A stretch of DNA of 42,832 bases from an uncultured Phascolarctobacterium sp. (GCF_937920985.1 NZ_CALDXR010000057.1:1-42832), one strand, 5' to 3'; shown: positions 10,013 through 18,605, numbered from the stretch's first letter. Notes: generated by a model from the letters alone, not told the origin. Numbers and translations: made by a program.

Positions 10013-10025
10013 TGTGCACCTCAAA

Positions 10026-10076
10026 CAAAAAACTCCTAAAGCAGCTGAATAACTTTAACCAATCTGCCTTAGGAGT
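10026..10076 (-). terminator. Terminator of pepF, overlapping the jet leader
   Basis: On the minus strand a 13-bp stem (10064-10076 with 10032-10044) forms with one G-U pair; on the plus strand that pair would be an A-C mismatch, so the structure is strand-specific. Six T follow (10027-10032). It closes the pepF transcript, and its 3' arm contains the AGGAG that precedes the alternative TTG start of jetD. Confidence 0.85.
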
Positions 10077-10085
10077 ATTATACCA
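10077..10085 (-). promoter_or_regulatory. Extended -10 promoter, candidate for the jet operon
   Basis: On the minus strand TGGTATAAT gives an extended -10 element (TGnTATAAT). The -35 region (about 10100-10105) is poor, as is common for extended -10 promoters, and overlaps the pepF stop codon. The predicted start at about 10070 lies within the 5' arm of the pepF terminator. Confidence 0.55.
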
Positions 10086-10104
10086 TATTTTATCTTACTT
10101 TAAT

Positions 10105-11931
10105 TTACTTTCCCAACAGCGCCTTCAGCTCCTTGAGCTTAGCAGCAAACTTCTGCAGCGTTACCGTTACAGGCTGCGGCGTATTCAAATCCACGCCGGC
10201 GTTCTTCAGGATGTTCAGAGAATAATCGCTGCCGCCCGCATGCAAAAAGCCCAAATATTTTTCCACTGCTCCCTCTTCGCCGCTTAAAATAGCGCTGGCG
10301 AAGGCGGTCGCTGCACTGTAGCCTGTTGCGTACTTGTACACATAAAACGGCGTGTAGAAGTGCGGTATGCGTGACCATTCGCTTGCCAGTTCCTTGTCCA
10401 CAGTCAGCGCCGGGCCATAGTAATCCCTGTTGCTCTGCAGCCAGTATTCCTCCAGCTTTTCGGCCTGCAGCGAACGGCCTGCTGTGATTTCGCCGTGAAT
10501 ATATCTTTCGAATTCAGCAAACTGCACCTGTCTGTAAACCGTTGTGCGCACTGCCTCCAAAAACTGGTTCAAAAGATAAATCTTCTGCTCCGCCGTAGCA
10601 TGCTTCAAGGTATGCTCCAGCAATAGGTTTTCGTTCGTTGTGGACGCAACCTCAGCGCAGAAAATAGTATATTCCGAATTAACGTAGCTCTGCGCCTGAC
10701 TGCTGAAATAGCTGTGCATAGCATGGCCCATTTCATGTGCAATGGTAGAAATGCTGTTGTAGCGCGGCTGATAATTGAGCAGCACAAAGGGATGCACGCC
10801 ATACACGCCCCAGGAATATGCGCCGGAGCGCTTGCCCTTGTTTTCGTAAACGTCAATCCAGCCTTCGGTCATGCCTTTATGCAGTGCCGTCAGATATTCT
10901 TTGCCTAACGGTGCCAGTGCCTCCTCAACCTTGGCGCAGGCCTCCGGGAAGCTGCAGGCAAAGGTGTCGCCTGCATTGGAAATAGGCATATACATATCAT
11001 AGTAATGGAATTCATCTACACCAAGTACATCCTTCTTCAATTGGATATACTCATGCAGCGGTGCAAAATTATCATGCACGGTATCAATCAGTCCGTCGTA
11101 AAGACTGGACGGAATATTATCCTCTGCCAACGCTGCTTCCAGTGTATCTTTATAGTTATGCACGGTAGCATAGAAATAACCGGTGCGCGCAGAGCCTGTG
11201 AGCGTTGCTGCCAGCGTATTGCGGTATTGATGATAGGTATTCATCAGGCCGGTAAAGGAATTTTTACGCAGTACACGGTCGGGCGAAGTCATATTCAGCA
11301 GATAACAGCCTTCACTGACGCTCGTCTTGTTACCCTGGCCGTCGGTAATCTCCGGGAACTGCATATCAGCGCTCACGAGCGCGCGGAAGGCCGCTGCCAC
11401 TGTGCCTGTTGCCAGACGGCTTTGCGCAAAAACAGCCTCTTTATCGGCAGACAAAACATGGTCTGATAAACGAACCATATTTTTAATATAAAAACGGTAT
11501 TCTGCCAATGCAGGCTCTTCGTCCAGCATTTGCAGCAGTTTTTCCTTACCTAAGGCCAGCATTTCCGGCTCTACAAAGGCGTTAGCGTTACTGAAGGCTG
11601 CCGCCATACCTTCGGCCTCGCCTGCCAGCGCCTGCAGCTTCTGGTCGGTATTATCGGCATCCTGCTGCAAGCGTGCGTAAGCATAAATCTTATCCAGCAG
11701 CTTTGCCAGCTCTTCCTGCAGCTTTAAAGCTGCGCAAACTGCGGTTGCAGTATTCAGTTTGCCCTGCATAGCCCGCAATTGCGGCAGCTTGCTTTTATAT
11801 TCTTCGCAGGCCGCCTGCCAATCCTTTTCACTGGCATATATATCGCTTACATGCCATTTGCAGGCTGCCGGGATCTGCTCTCTGGCAACATTACTGCCAT
11901 GAAGCGGAGTAGTATTTTTTTCTTCTGTCAT
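10105..11931 (-). CDS. pepF: Oligoendopeptidase F (M3 family)
   Basis: This 608-residue cytoplasmic zinc metallopeptidase degrades short peptides. The catalytic motif HEMGH is at residues 399-403, and the third zinc ligand is expected at E427 in AEVAST. The N-terminal region matches the PepF cap domain (KWHVSDIYASEKDW at residues 26-39), and the length is normal for the family (about 600). It has AAGGAG 10 nt before the ATG and no signal peptide. It follows the carboxylesterase gene by 26 nt, probably on the same transcript, and ends at a strong terminator. Confidence 0.95.
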   Translation of the reverse strand: MTEEKNTTPLHGSNVAREQIPAACKWHVSDIYASEKDWQAACEEYKSKLPQLRAMQGKLNTATAVCAALKLQEELAKLLDKIYAYARLQQDADNTDQKLQALAGEAEGMAAAFSNANAFVEPEMLALGKEKLLQMLDEEPALAEYRFYIKNMVRLSDHVLSADKEAVFAQSRLATGTVAAAFRALVSADMQFPEITDGQGNKTSVSEGCYLLNMTSPDRVLRKNSFTGLMNTYHQYRNTLAATLTGSARTGYFYATVHNYKDTLEAALAEDNIPSSLYDGLIDTVHDNFAPLHEYIQLKKDVLGVDEFHYYDMYMPISNAGDTFACSFPEACAKVEEALAPLGKEYLTALHKGMTEGWIDVYENKGKRSGAYSWGVYGVHPFVLLNYQPRYNSISTIAHEMGHAMHSYFSSQAQSYVNSEYTIFCAEVASTTNENLLLEHTLKHATAEQKIYLLNQFLEAVRTTVYRQVQFAEFERYIHGEITAGRSLQAEKLEEYWLQSNRDYYGPALTVDKELASEWSRIPHFYTPFYVYKYATGYSAATAFASAILSGEEGAVEKYLGFLHAGGSDYSLNILKNAGVDLNTPQPVTVTLQKFAAKLKELKALLGK

Positions 11932-11957
11932 TATTAATCAGCTCCTTATAAAACTGC

Positions 11958-13658
11958 TTATTTAGGCCACAGGCTGGGGTTACCATATTGGGCATCCAGC
12001 TCATCGCTGAACCAGCGTCCGTTCAGCACATTATGAATGATATAATTTTTGCTTTGCTCATTAACGCTCTTGTCATTTGCCATCTCAGCCAAAATACCGG
12101 CATAGCTTACTCTGCTGTTGATGCTGCTGATGCGTGCATGCTGACGGTTGGCATCCAATACAAGCTCCGGACGATAGGTGGGATTCCAAGCCTGCCATGT
12201 TGTACCCAAAGCTGGAGTATTAGGATTCCCGGTACGCATAAAGGCTGCTATCGAAGCAATAAATGCTTTGCTCAGCTCCTTGGAGCCTGCCTGCTCAAAG
12301 GCATCGGTATTTTTGGTATAGCCATAGCCCTGATCCGTCAGGAAGGGCTGGAAGATGCCATGCAGCGCACCGTTGCGCACCATGTATTCCTTGCCGACAA
12401 CATCAGCAGTATGGCCAAAGGCAAAGCTGCAGATATACATATCAGCCTTATAATGCGGATACAAAACCTCGGCAGACTGCTGGCCGTTGAAGAAGCCATA
12501 CAAAGCACTGCCGTATTTATTGGCAAATTTAAATTCACTGGTAGTCTTATAATCGTTGTTGATTAAGTTCAGACGATCCTTGAAAAAGGGGTCGCGCGCA
12601 GCAAAAGAGCTGAACTCATCAGCACTTGCCAGCATCATCAGCGGTACGCTGTAGTAATGCTTCGTAGCAAAGCCTTCTTCCGGCAGTACCTCGCCATCGC
12701 CGTAAAGATGGGGGAAGGCGCTCATGCGAATGACAGCGCCTGCCATCACCGGAGCCAGACGTTCTGCCGGCATTGCCTGCAGATATTGACGCACAGCCTT
12801 TTTATCCTTACCATTGTCACTCAAAAGCCAGTTTTCAGCGTTAATCAGGTTATTTTGCTTGCCGTCCTCTACCACCATCGGCGCTAATTTCTGCGCGATA
12901 GTTTTCTTGCTCTTTTCAGCATTGGCAACAGTCAGACCGCCGCTAAAGGAAATAGCCTTATCAAATTTATTTTTGAAAACAGGTGAAATCAGCATCGCCA
13001 TAACATCACGTCCGCCGGCAGAAAAACCGGAAACAGTGATATTCTTGGCGTCACCGCCGAACTCCTTAATATTGTCACGTACCCAGTCCAAAGCCGCCGC
13101 TTGGTCAAGGAAGCCGAAGTTGCCGCTCTTTTCCTTCTTGTTGCCGTCTGCCAGAGCAGGCAGATTATTAAAGCCAAAAAGTCCCAGGCGATACTGTACG
13201 GAAACATAAACCATGTTGCCTTCCTGCGCCAGCTTGTTGCCCTCCATCAGATGGCTGTTGCTGGCCTGGTTATTGCCGCCGTGGATATAAACCAGTACCG
13301 GCAGATTTTTTTCCTGTATATCGGGGCGCACGATATCCAGCGTCAGCACGCCCTCCTGACCGAGCACCTTTTTGCCGTTATATTGGATATTTGCCGGAGC
13401 AGCCTTCGTGCAGTCCAAAATGCCCTTATGCTTCTTTGCCTGCTGCGCTTCACGCCAACGGTCAGCACCTGTCGGCTGCTGCGCATATGGAACACCCAGC
13501 CATTGCACTACCTGATGCTTGTCGTCATAAGCACCGGCAACAACACCCTGCTGGGTTTTAACTTCATTATTAAAATTAGCAGCCTCGGCTGCAGTTGTAA
13601 AAACGCTTGCCGCCAGCAGCGAAGCAAGCACATATTGCATCTTTTTCATCTGTATCAT
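11958..13658 (-). CDS. Secreted type-B carboxylesterase
   Basis: This is a 566-residue alpha/beta hydrolase from the ATG at 13658, with GAGG 6 nt upstream; further upstream an ATG at 13670 has no ribosome binding site. The N-terminus is a signal peptide: MKK then a hydrophobic core and an A-E-A-A cleavage region near residue 27. The nucleophile is S213 in GFSAGG (usually GESAGG in this family), the oxyanion region is IHGGNN, and the likely acid and base are E348 (ADEFSSF) and H433 (ALHGIF). In a diderm the product should be periplasmic or outer-membrane associated. The substrate cannot be read from the sequence; para-nitrobenzyl-esterase-like enzymes act on varied esters. A consensus promoter precedes it. 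Confidence 0.88.
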   Translation of the reverse strand: MIQMKKMQYVLASLLAASVFTTAAEAANFNNEVKTQQGVVAGAYDDKHQVVQWLGVPYAQQPTGADRWREAQQAKKHKGILDCTKAAPANIQYNGKKVLGQEGVLTLDIVRPDIQEKNLPVLVYIHGGNNQASNSHLMEGNKLAQEGNMVYVSVQYRLGLFGFNNLPALADGNKKEKSGNFGFLDQAAALDWVRDNIKEFGGDAKNITVSGFSAGGRDVMAMLISPVFKNKFDKAISFSGGLTVANAEKSKKTIAQKLAPMVVEDGKQNNLINAENWLLSDNGKDKKAVRQYLQAMPAERLAPVMAGAVIRMSAFPHLYGDGEVLPEEGFATKHYYSVPLMMLASADEFSSFAARDPFFKDRLNLINNDYKTTSEFKFANKYGSALYGFFNGQQSAEVLYPHYKADMYICSFAFGHTADVVGKEYMVRNGALHGIFQPFLTDQGYGYTKNTDAFEQAGSKELSKAFIASIAAFMRTGNPNTPALGTTWQAWNPTYRPELVLDANRQHARISSINSRVSYAGILAEMANDKSVNEQSKNYIIHNVLNGRWFSDELDAQYGNPSLWPK

Positions 13659-13696
13659 CTGCTCCCTCATAGAAATTTATTAAACACTTACTTTCT

Positions 13697-13725
13697 ATTA
13701 TAAAGAAGTAACGCCAGCTTGACAA
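13697..13725 (-). promoter_or_regulatory. Promoter of the carboxylesterase-pepF unit
   Basis: On the minus strand TTGTCA (13720-13725) and TATAAT (13697-13702) are 17 nt apart. It sits just beyond the terminator of the Nudix gene. Confidence 0.75.
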
Positions 13726-13735
13726 GCTAAGGCAC

Positions 13736-13765
13736 GAAAAAAGAGGCTGCCTTCTCAGCAGCCTC
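13736..13765 (-). terminator. Terminator of the recN-Nudix unit
   Basis: A perfect 8-bp GC-rich stem GAGGCTGC/GCAGCCTC (13743-13750 and 13758-13765) with a 7-nt loop is followed on the minus strand by six T. It ends the long asp23-to-Nudix gene run. Confidence 0.9.
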
Positions 13766-13789
13766 AAATAACTATTGTGATTGACTTTT

Positions 13790-14353
13790 TCAGATTATCT
13801 TTGCAGCGTAAAGAGCACACAGGGTTTTAGCATCATACAGCTCGCCATCCGCAACCATGCGACGCAACTCTGCGGGAGTAAAGGCCTGCACGCCGATGAA
13901 TTCGTCCTCATCGGTATGCTGGGCAAACTTTTGCAGTCCCCAGGCCTTATATAAATGGATAATTTCATCAGAAAATCCCGGCGTGGTTGCAATGCTAATC
14001 AGCTTCTCCCAATGCTCTGCGTCATAGCCTGTTTCCTCGCTCAGCTCACGCTTAGCGCATTCCGCAGGATCCTCCTCCGGACCATGGTCCAGCTTGCCTG
14101 CGGGAATTTCCCACAGCAGTGTACCAAGCGGATAACGGCACTGTTTCACCAACACCACACGTCCGTCAGGCAGCACCGGTACAATCGCCACTGCGCCAGG
14201 ATGACTGATATATTCACGCGTTGTGTCATTACCGTTCGGCAGCGTTACGTGGTCGCGCTGCACCTTCAGCAGGCGGCCGTTAAAGACCTCCTCGTTGCTT
14301 CCCGGTACATATATTTCATCTAAAGCTGCCTCATGAAATTTTTTCAGCATCAT
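13790..14353 (-). CDS. Nudix hydrolase, ADP-ribose pyrophosphatase-like
   Basis: This 187-residue protein is predicted to hydrolyse ADP-ribose to AMP and ribose 5-phosphate. The Nudix box runs from GKLDHG through RELSEETGY, with the REL-EE core intact. Seven rather than five residues separate the first Gly from the first Glu, so the loop is two residues longer than the textbook Gx5Ex7REUxEExGU. WEIPAGKL ahead of the box and the N-terminal beta-domain (VLVKQCRYP) are typical of NudF-type ADP-ribose pyrophosphatases. Two adjacent ATG codons (14353, 14350) share one GAGG site; the second has the better spacing. It follows recN by 6 nt. Confidence 0.88.
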   Translation of the reverse strand: MMLKKFHEAALDEIYVPGSNEEVFNGRLLKVQRDHVTLPNGNDTTREYISHPGAVAIVPVLPDGRVVLVKQCRYPLGTLLWEIPAGKLDHGPEEDPAECAKRELSEETGYDAEHWEKLISIATTPGFSDEIIHLYKAWGLQKFAQHTDEDEFIGVQAFTPAELRRMVADGELYDAKTLCALYAAKII

Positions 14354-14359
14354 CTTACC

Positions 14360-16060
14360 TCATTTCTCCTGCAGTCGCTTTAAGCTGCTTTTTATCTGCT
14401 CCGCACCTTGCAGAAGCTCGGTAGCACTTTCAAATGCCGCCCTGCTGGCAGTTGCACCTGCAGTCATACGCACCAGCTCCTGCAAACGTCCGTTATAATC
14501 AAGCGTCGTCAGCTGCGTTACCGTGCGTCCGTCGACACTTTGCTTTTCGATATGAATATGATTATCCGCAAAAGCAGCAATCTGCGGCAGATGCGTAATA
14601 CACAACACCTGGCCGACACTGGAAATAGCAGCAATTTTTTCCGCCATCTTCTGCGCCGTAACGCCGCCGACACCGGTATCAATCTCGTCAAATACCATCG
14701 TCGCAACATCGCCGCTGTTCATCAATACAGTCTTAACCGCCAAAGCAATACGGCTCAGCTCGCCGCCGCTCGCTACCTTTTCCAGGTCATTCAGCGGCTC
14801 GCCCATATTTGCACTGAAAATAAATTTCAGCTCATCGCGTCCAAGCGGCATAAACTTATCCAGCTGACCGCATTTTATCTGCAGTAAACCATTAGGCATC
14901 GCCAAATCACGGATATGCTGCGTAATACGCTGCGCCAACGCCTGCGCGCTGGCCTCACGCAGCTGCGTCAGCACTGCGGCAGCACGTCCCAAACGCACAA
15001 CCGCTTCTGCTACCGCCTTCTGCGCCTGCTCCAAGAGCTTTGCAATCTGCTGCAGCTGCTCCAGCTTTTCCTGTGTCTGCTGCAGATAATCCAGCGCCGA
15101 CTGTGTACTGCCACCATACTTCTTCTGCAGGCGGTAAATAATATCAAGGCGCTGCTGCACCTGCGCCGCGCGCTCACCGTTGAATTCACTGCCTGCCATA
15201 TACTCGCTCAGCTCCGTGCGGCAATCGTCCAGACTAATCCAGGCACTGTCAGCACATTCAGCAAGCGGCGCCAGACGGCTGTCGTAGCGAGCCGCATACT
15301 GCAGCTGGTCACGCACACGCACCAGACGGGAAAGGATTGCGTCCTCCTCATCAAGCTGCTGATAAGAGCTGTCAACGGCCTTCATAATGCGCTCACTGTT
15401 CTGCAGCAAACGCGCCTCCGCCTCCAGGCCATCTTCCTCGCCTGGCTTTAAAGCAGCATCCGAAATCTCCTTTATTTCCCAGGCGTAACGGTCAAGCAAC
15501 AAATCCTGCTGCTCATTTTCCTGCTCCAGCTTGCTCAAATGCTTGACCGCAGCAGTATATTCACTGTAAAGCTGCTTATACTCCTGCAGTGCCTGTACCA
15601 GCTTCGGACCGCCAAAAGCGTCCGTCAGATACAGCGGCGCGTCAGGCTTCAGCAGCGCCTGGTTCTCGTGCTGGCCATGAATATCAACCAAACGCGCACC
15701 AATAGCCTTCAGGACAGCCAAAGGCACCTGCACACCGTTGATAAAGGCACGGCTCTTGCCCGCAGCACTAATCTGACGCTTAAGGAATAAATCCTCCTCC
15801 GGCTCCAGACCGTGCTCCGCCAGCAGCGCTTTAATTTCCTGCTGACCGCTCACGTCAAAAACAGCCTGCACCCACAGTCCATCAGTGCCGCTGCGCACGT
15901 AATCGGCAGACGAGCGTCCGCCCAGCACCATACCGAAGGCATCTATCAAAATAGATTTACCAGCACCGGTTTCACCTGTGAAAACATTGAAGCCGGGGGT
16001 AAAATCAGCATGCGCGTCCTCTAACAGTGCAAAATTGTGAACATGCAATGATTGCAGCAT
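14360..16060 (-). CDS. recN: DNA repair protein RecN
   Basis: This 566-residue SMC-like ATPase acts early in double-strand break repair. Walker A is GETGAGKS (G29-S36), the signature is SGGEL (431-435), and Walker B is VFDEID (456-461). Between them are the two coiled-coil arms, rich in Gln, Leu and Glu. The length matches the family (about 560). A GAGG lies 9 nt before the ATG, and the gene starts 15 nt after the argR stop. The argR-recN pairing is the usual Firmicutes arrangement. Confidence 0.97.
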   Translation of the reverse strand: MLQSLHVHNFALLEDAHADFTPGFNVFTGETGAGKSILIDAFGMVLGGRSSADYVRSGTDGLWVQAVFDVSGQQEIKALLAEHGLEPEEDLFLKRQISAAGKSRAFINGVQVPLAVLKAIGARLVDIHGQHENQALLKPDAPLYLTDAFGGPKLVQALQEYKQLYSEYTAAVKHLSKLEQENEQQDLLLDRYAWEIKEISDAALKPGEEDGLEAEARLLQNSERIMKAVDSSYQQLDEEDAILSRLVRVRDQLQYAARYDSRLAPLAECADSAWISLDDCRTELSEYMAGSEFNGERAAQVQQRLDIIYRLQKKYGGSTQSALDYLQQTQEKLEQLQQIAKLLEQAQKAVAEAVVRLGRAAAVLTQLREASAQALAQRITQHIRDLAMPNGLLQIKCGQLDKFMPLGRDELKFIFSANMGEPLNDLEKVASGGELSRIALAVKTVLMNSGDVATMVFDEIDTGVGGVTAQKMAEKIAAISSVGQVLCITHLPQIAAFADNHIHIEKQSVDGRTVTQLTTLDYNGRLQELVRMTAGATASRAAFESATELLQGAEQIKSSLKRLQEK

Positions 16061-16075
16061 AATTTTGTGCCTCGC

Positions 16076-16525
16076 TTATCTGTATTCCTTGAAGCGTTCC
16101 AGCAGAGTGAGTACAGCTTCTTTATTGGGCAGGGCGATGAAAACAGTGTCATCACCGGCAATAGAGCCAAGAATTTCCGGCCACTTCATGTAATCCACAG
16201 CAAAGGCAACAGCCTGCGCTGTGCCAGGCAGTGTACGGATAACCACCATACTGTCGGAAGCACGCACACTGACGATAGAATCGTTAAAGGTACGCTCCAG
16301 GCGCTCCATAGTCAGCATCATGCTGTGCTCCTTCGGATATGCGTAGTGGTAATGGCCGTTGGCATCCGGTACCTTGACCAGCATCAGCTCCTTGATATCG
16401 CGTGAAACAGTTGCCTGCGTAACATCAATGCCCTGATGACGTAAAGCGGAAGCCAAATCCTCCTGCGTTTCAATCTTATTGTTGTCAATAATCTCTTTAA
16501 TTTTAGCGTGTCTGGTCATTTTCAT
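16076..16525 (-). CDS. argR: Arginine repressor ArgR
   Basis: This 149-residue regulator has an N-terminal winged helix (residues about 3-70, with QATVSRDIKEL as the recognition region) and a C-terminal arginine-binding and oligomerisation domain. The GDDTVFIAL segment near residue 125 is the conserved arginine-contact motif. It represses arginine biosynthesis and activates catabolism in response to L-arginine. The ATG at 16525 has AGAGGTGA 6 nt upstream; an in-frame TTG at 16531 overlaps the ribosome binding site spacing and is unlikely. Its 5' region is the diverged repeat array, so it may have its own promoter, though I see no consensus one. Confidence 0.95.
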   Translation of the reverse strand: MKMTRHAKIKEIIDNNKIETQEDLASALRHQGIDVTQATVSRDIKELMLVKVPDANGHYHYAYPKEHSMMLTMERLERTFNDSIVSVRASDSMVVIRTLPGTAQAVAFAVDYMKWPEILGSIAGDDTVFIALPNKEAVLTLLERFKEYR

Positions 16526-16592
16526 AGTCAATCACCTCTAAAAGCAAAATATTTCTATGTCTTACTTTCCTATATTTATGATACATCTATGA

Positions 16593-16919
16593 AGGTTATG
16601 ATGTATAGTAATGCCTTACGTATTCTATATAGTGCCTTATCGTGCGCCGCGCCCTGTACGTCTATCCTTCGTTTACGCCACAGCACACGAGAAGATGCCG
16701 GAAGCGAAGAAGAGTAACGATGGTGTACTTACTGCAACGTCGAGGAGCCCTGATAATGTATACTACAATGTCTTATCGTGCGCCACACCCTGTACCTCTA
16801 TCCTTCGTTTACGTCACGGCACACGAGAAGGTACCGGAGACGAAGAAGGGCGACGACGGCGTACTACTGCTACGTCTAGGAGTCCTGATGACGTATACGG
16901 TGCCTTATCGTGCGCCGCC
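16593..16919 (+). repeat. Diverged tandem repeat array, period about 131-138 bp
   Basis: The 393-base spacer between argR and nadK holds two full units starting at about 16631 and 16769, plus a third start at 16900 that runs into the nadK stop codon. Each begins GTGCCTTATCGTGCGCC (second copy TGTCTTATCGTGCGCC) and shares CTATCCTTCGTTTACG, GCACACGAGAAG and CCTGAT-A-GTATAC blocks. A partial unit end (16593-16611) precedes them. The plus-strand open frames across it are by-products of the repeat; the two units differ by 7 bp, so a protein repeat would not stay in frame. No similarity to a known element is recognised. Confidence 0.8.
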
Positions 16920-17779
16920 TATAGATTGCGCATTAATTTTTGTTGCCAAGTCTGATAATAATCACGTCGCGTAAGTCTTACAAATTTCATCTCATAAGGC
17001 GATTTGGCGATATGCACACTGGTATCGTTAGGCACCTCGATAACATTCTCGCCGTCAGCAGAAAGCAGCATTTCCTCGCTACCGGGAATCGGCCTGAGCT
17101 CGATTGTTTCCGACATAGGAATAACAAGCGCTCTGTTCGTCAGCGAATGCGCGCAGACAGGCGTAATGACGCTGACAGCAAGCTCCGGCATAACAAGCGG
17201 TCCGCCTGCGGAGAGTGAATATGCTGTAGAGCCTGTCGCCGTTGCGATAATCAAGCCATCGGCTGCATACTTACCGGATAAGCGTCCGTTGATAAAAAGC
17301 ATCATATGCGCCAGCTTGCTGAACATGCCCTTGGCCAGAACCAAATCATTGAGCGCATGCGCCGTAGCGATTACTTCATCGCCGCAGATAACTCTCGCCT
17401 GCAGCAAACTGCGGCTTTCCAGCGTATAGTTGCCCTGAGCCAGACGGCTGATAGCCTTATACATCCCCTGCAAATCAATCTCTGCCAAAAATCCCAGCTT
17501 ACCGAAGTTAATACCGAAGGCAGGCACATCGAGCGGTGCAAGGTGACGCGCCATCTGCAACAGTGTGCCGTCACCGCCGAGGCTGACACCATAGTCCAGC
17601 GTTTTGAGCGTTTGCGGCTCACTTTTATTGTAGCTGCTCACGCCATACTGCTGCGCTACCTTCTCAGGCAGCACCGGTTCAAGTCCCCAGTCCTTACAAA
17701 GCTGAATAAATTCCGGCAGAGCAATGCAGACGTTTTCTTTACCCAAGTTGGGAAAAACCCCTAAACGTTTCTTTTGCAT
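16919..17779 (-). CDS. nadK: NAD kinase
   Basis: This 286-residue enzyme phosphorylates NAD to NADP using ATP or polyphosphate. It has the GGDGT motif at 68-72, NFGKLGF at about 96-102, and the glycine-rich ATGSTAYSLSAGGP motif in the second domain. The stop codon lies at the edge of the repeat array. The start overlaps the tlyA ribosome-binding context: AGAGG precedes the ATG by 6 nt, and the gap from the tlyA stop is a single base. Confidence 0.97.
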   Translation of the reverse strand: MQKKRLGVFPNLGKENVCIALPEFIQLCKDWGLEPVLPEKVAQQYGVSSYNKSEPQTLKTLDYGVSLGGDGTLLQMARHLAPLDVPAFGINFGKLGFLAEIDLQGMYKAISRLAQGNYTLESRSLLQARVICGDEVIATAHALNDLVLAKGMFSKLAHMMLFINGRLSGKYAADGLIIATATGSTAYSLSAGGPLVMPELAVSVITPVCAHSLTNRALVIPMSETIELRPIPGSEEMLLSADGENVIEVPNDTSVHIAKSPYEMKFVRLTRRDYYQTWQQKLMRNL

Positions 17780-17780
17780 C

Positions 17781-18605
17781 TCATGCCTCTGTCTTTTCTG
17801 CTTTCTTATCTAAGTCGCCATGACTGCGGCCTACAAGCTGTGCTACCTGCTCGCTGCTTACGGCATCGTCGTCACCCAGCGTCAGGTGCAACAGATATTC
17901 AATATTGCCCTCCGGTCCCTTAATCGGAGAAAAGTCCAGACCAGCAATGCCGAAGCCTTCGCTCTTGGCAAAGCCGATAACGTTGTTAATAACCTGCTTA
18001 TGCACAGCAGCATCACGCACAACGCCCTTCTTGCCGACATTTTCCTTGCCTGCTTCAAACTGCGGCTTGATTAAAGCCACTACAAAGCCTTCAGGCTTAA
18101 GGATTTTATGTACCGCCGGCAAAATTTTATCCAGCGAAATAAAAGCTACGTCGATGGTAGCAGCATCAACCTGCTCGGGCAGACTGTCTGCTTCCAGATA
18201 ACGCACGTTGGTGCGCTCCATGTTCACTACGCGCTCATCGTTGCGCAGCTTCCATGCCAGCTGACCATAGCCTACGTCAATCGCATACACCTTCGCCGCA
18301 CCGTTCTGCAGTGCGCAGTCGGTAAAACCGCCGGTAGAAGCGCCAATATCGGCTACAACCTTGCCATCTACGCTGATGGGGAAAATCTGCAAAGCCTTTT
18401 CCAGCTTAAGACCGCCGCGGCTTACATAGGGCAGCTTGTTGCCCAGCAGACGGATAGTAACCTCCGGGGCCACCGGTGTACCCGGTTTATCTATTTTCTG
18501 TTCGTTGACCAAAACCTGTCCTGCCATAACAGCAGCCTGTGCCTTAGCACGGCTTTCAAACATACCGCGGTTAACTAACAGAACATCAAGTCTTTCTTTT
18601 TTCAC
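17781..18605 (-). CDS. tlyA: TlyA family rRNA 2'-O-methyltransferase
   Basis: This 274-residue protein has an N-terminal S4 RNA-binding domain (residues 1-60, RLDVLLVNRGMFESRAKA) and an FtsJ-type methyltransferase domain with the SAM motif DIGASTGGFTDCALQNGA near residue 85. Characterised TlyA methylates C1409 of 16S rRNA, and C1920 of 23S rRNA in some species, affecting capreomycin sensitivity; haemolysin annotations of this family are historical. It starts with GTG, overlapping the dxs stop by 4 nt (GTGA). Confidence 0.95.
   Translation of the reverse strand: MKKERLDVLLVNRGMFESRAKAQAAVMAGQVLVNEQKIDKPGTPVAPEVTIRLLGNKLPYVSRGGLKLEKALQIFPISVDGKVVADIGASTGGFTDCALQNGAAKVYAIDVGYGQLAWKLRNDERVVNMERTNVRYLEADSLPEQVDAATIDVAFISLDKILPAVHKILKPEGFVVALIKPQFEAGKENVGKKGVVRDAAVHKQVINNVIGFAKSEGFGIAGLDFSPIKGPEGNIEYLLHLTLGDDDAVSSEQVAQLVGRSHGDLDKKAEKTEA

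Noticed and set aside
16611..16974. Overlapping plus-strand open frames of 110-114 codons in the nadK-argR spacer
   Set aside because: They follow from the repeat sequence. The unit length changes by 7 bp, breaking the protein repeat, and there is no convincing ribosome binding site.
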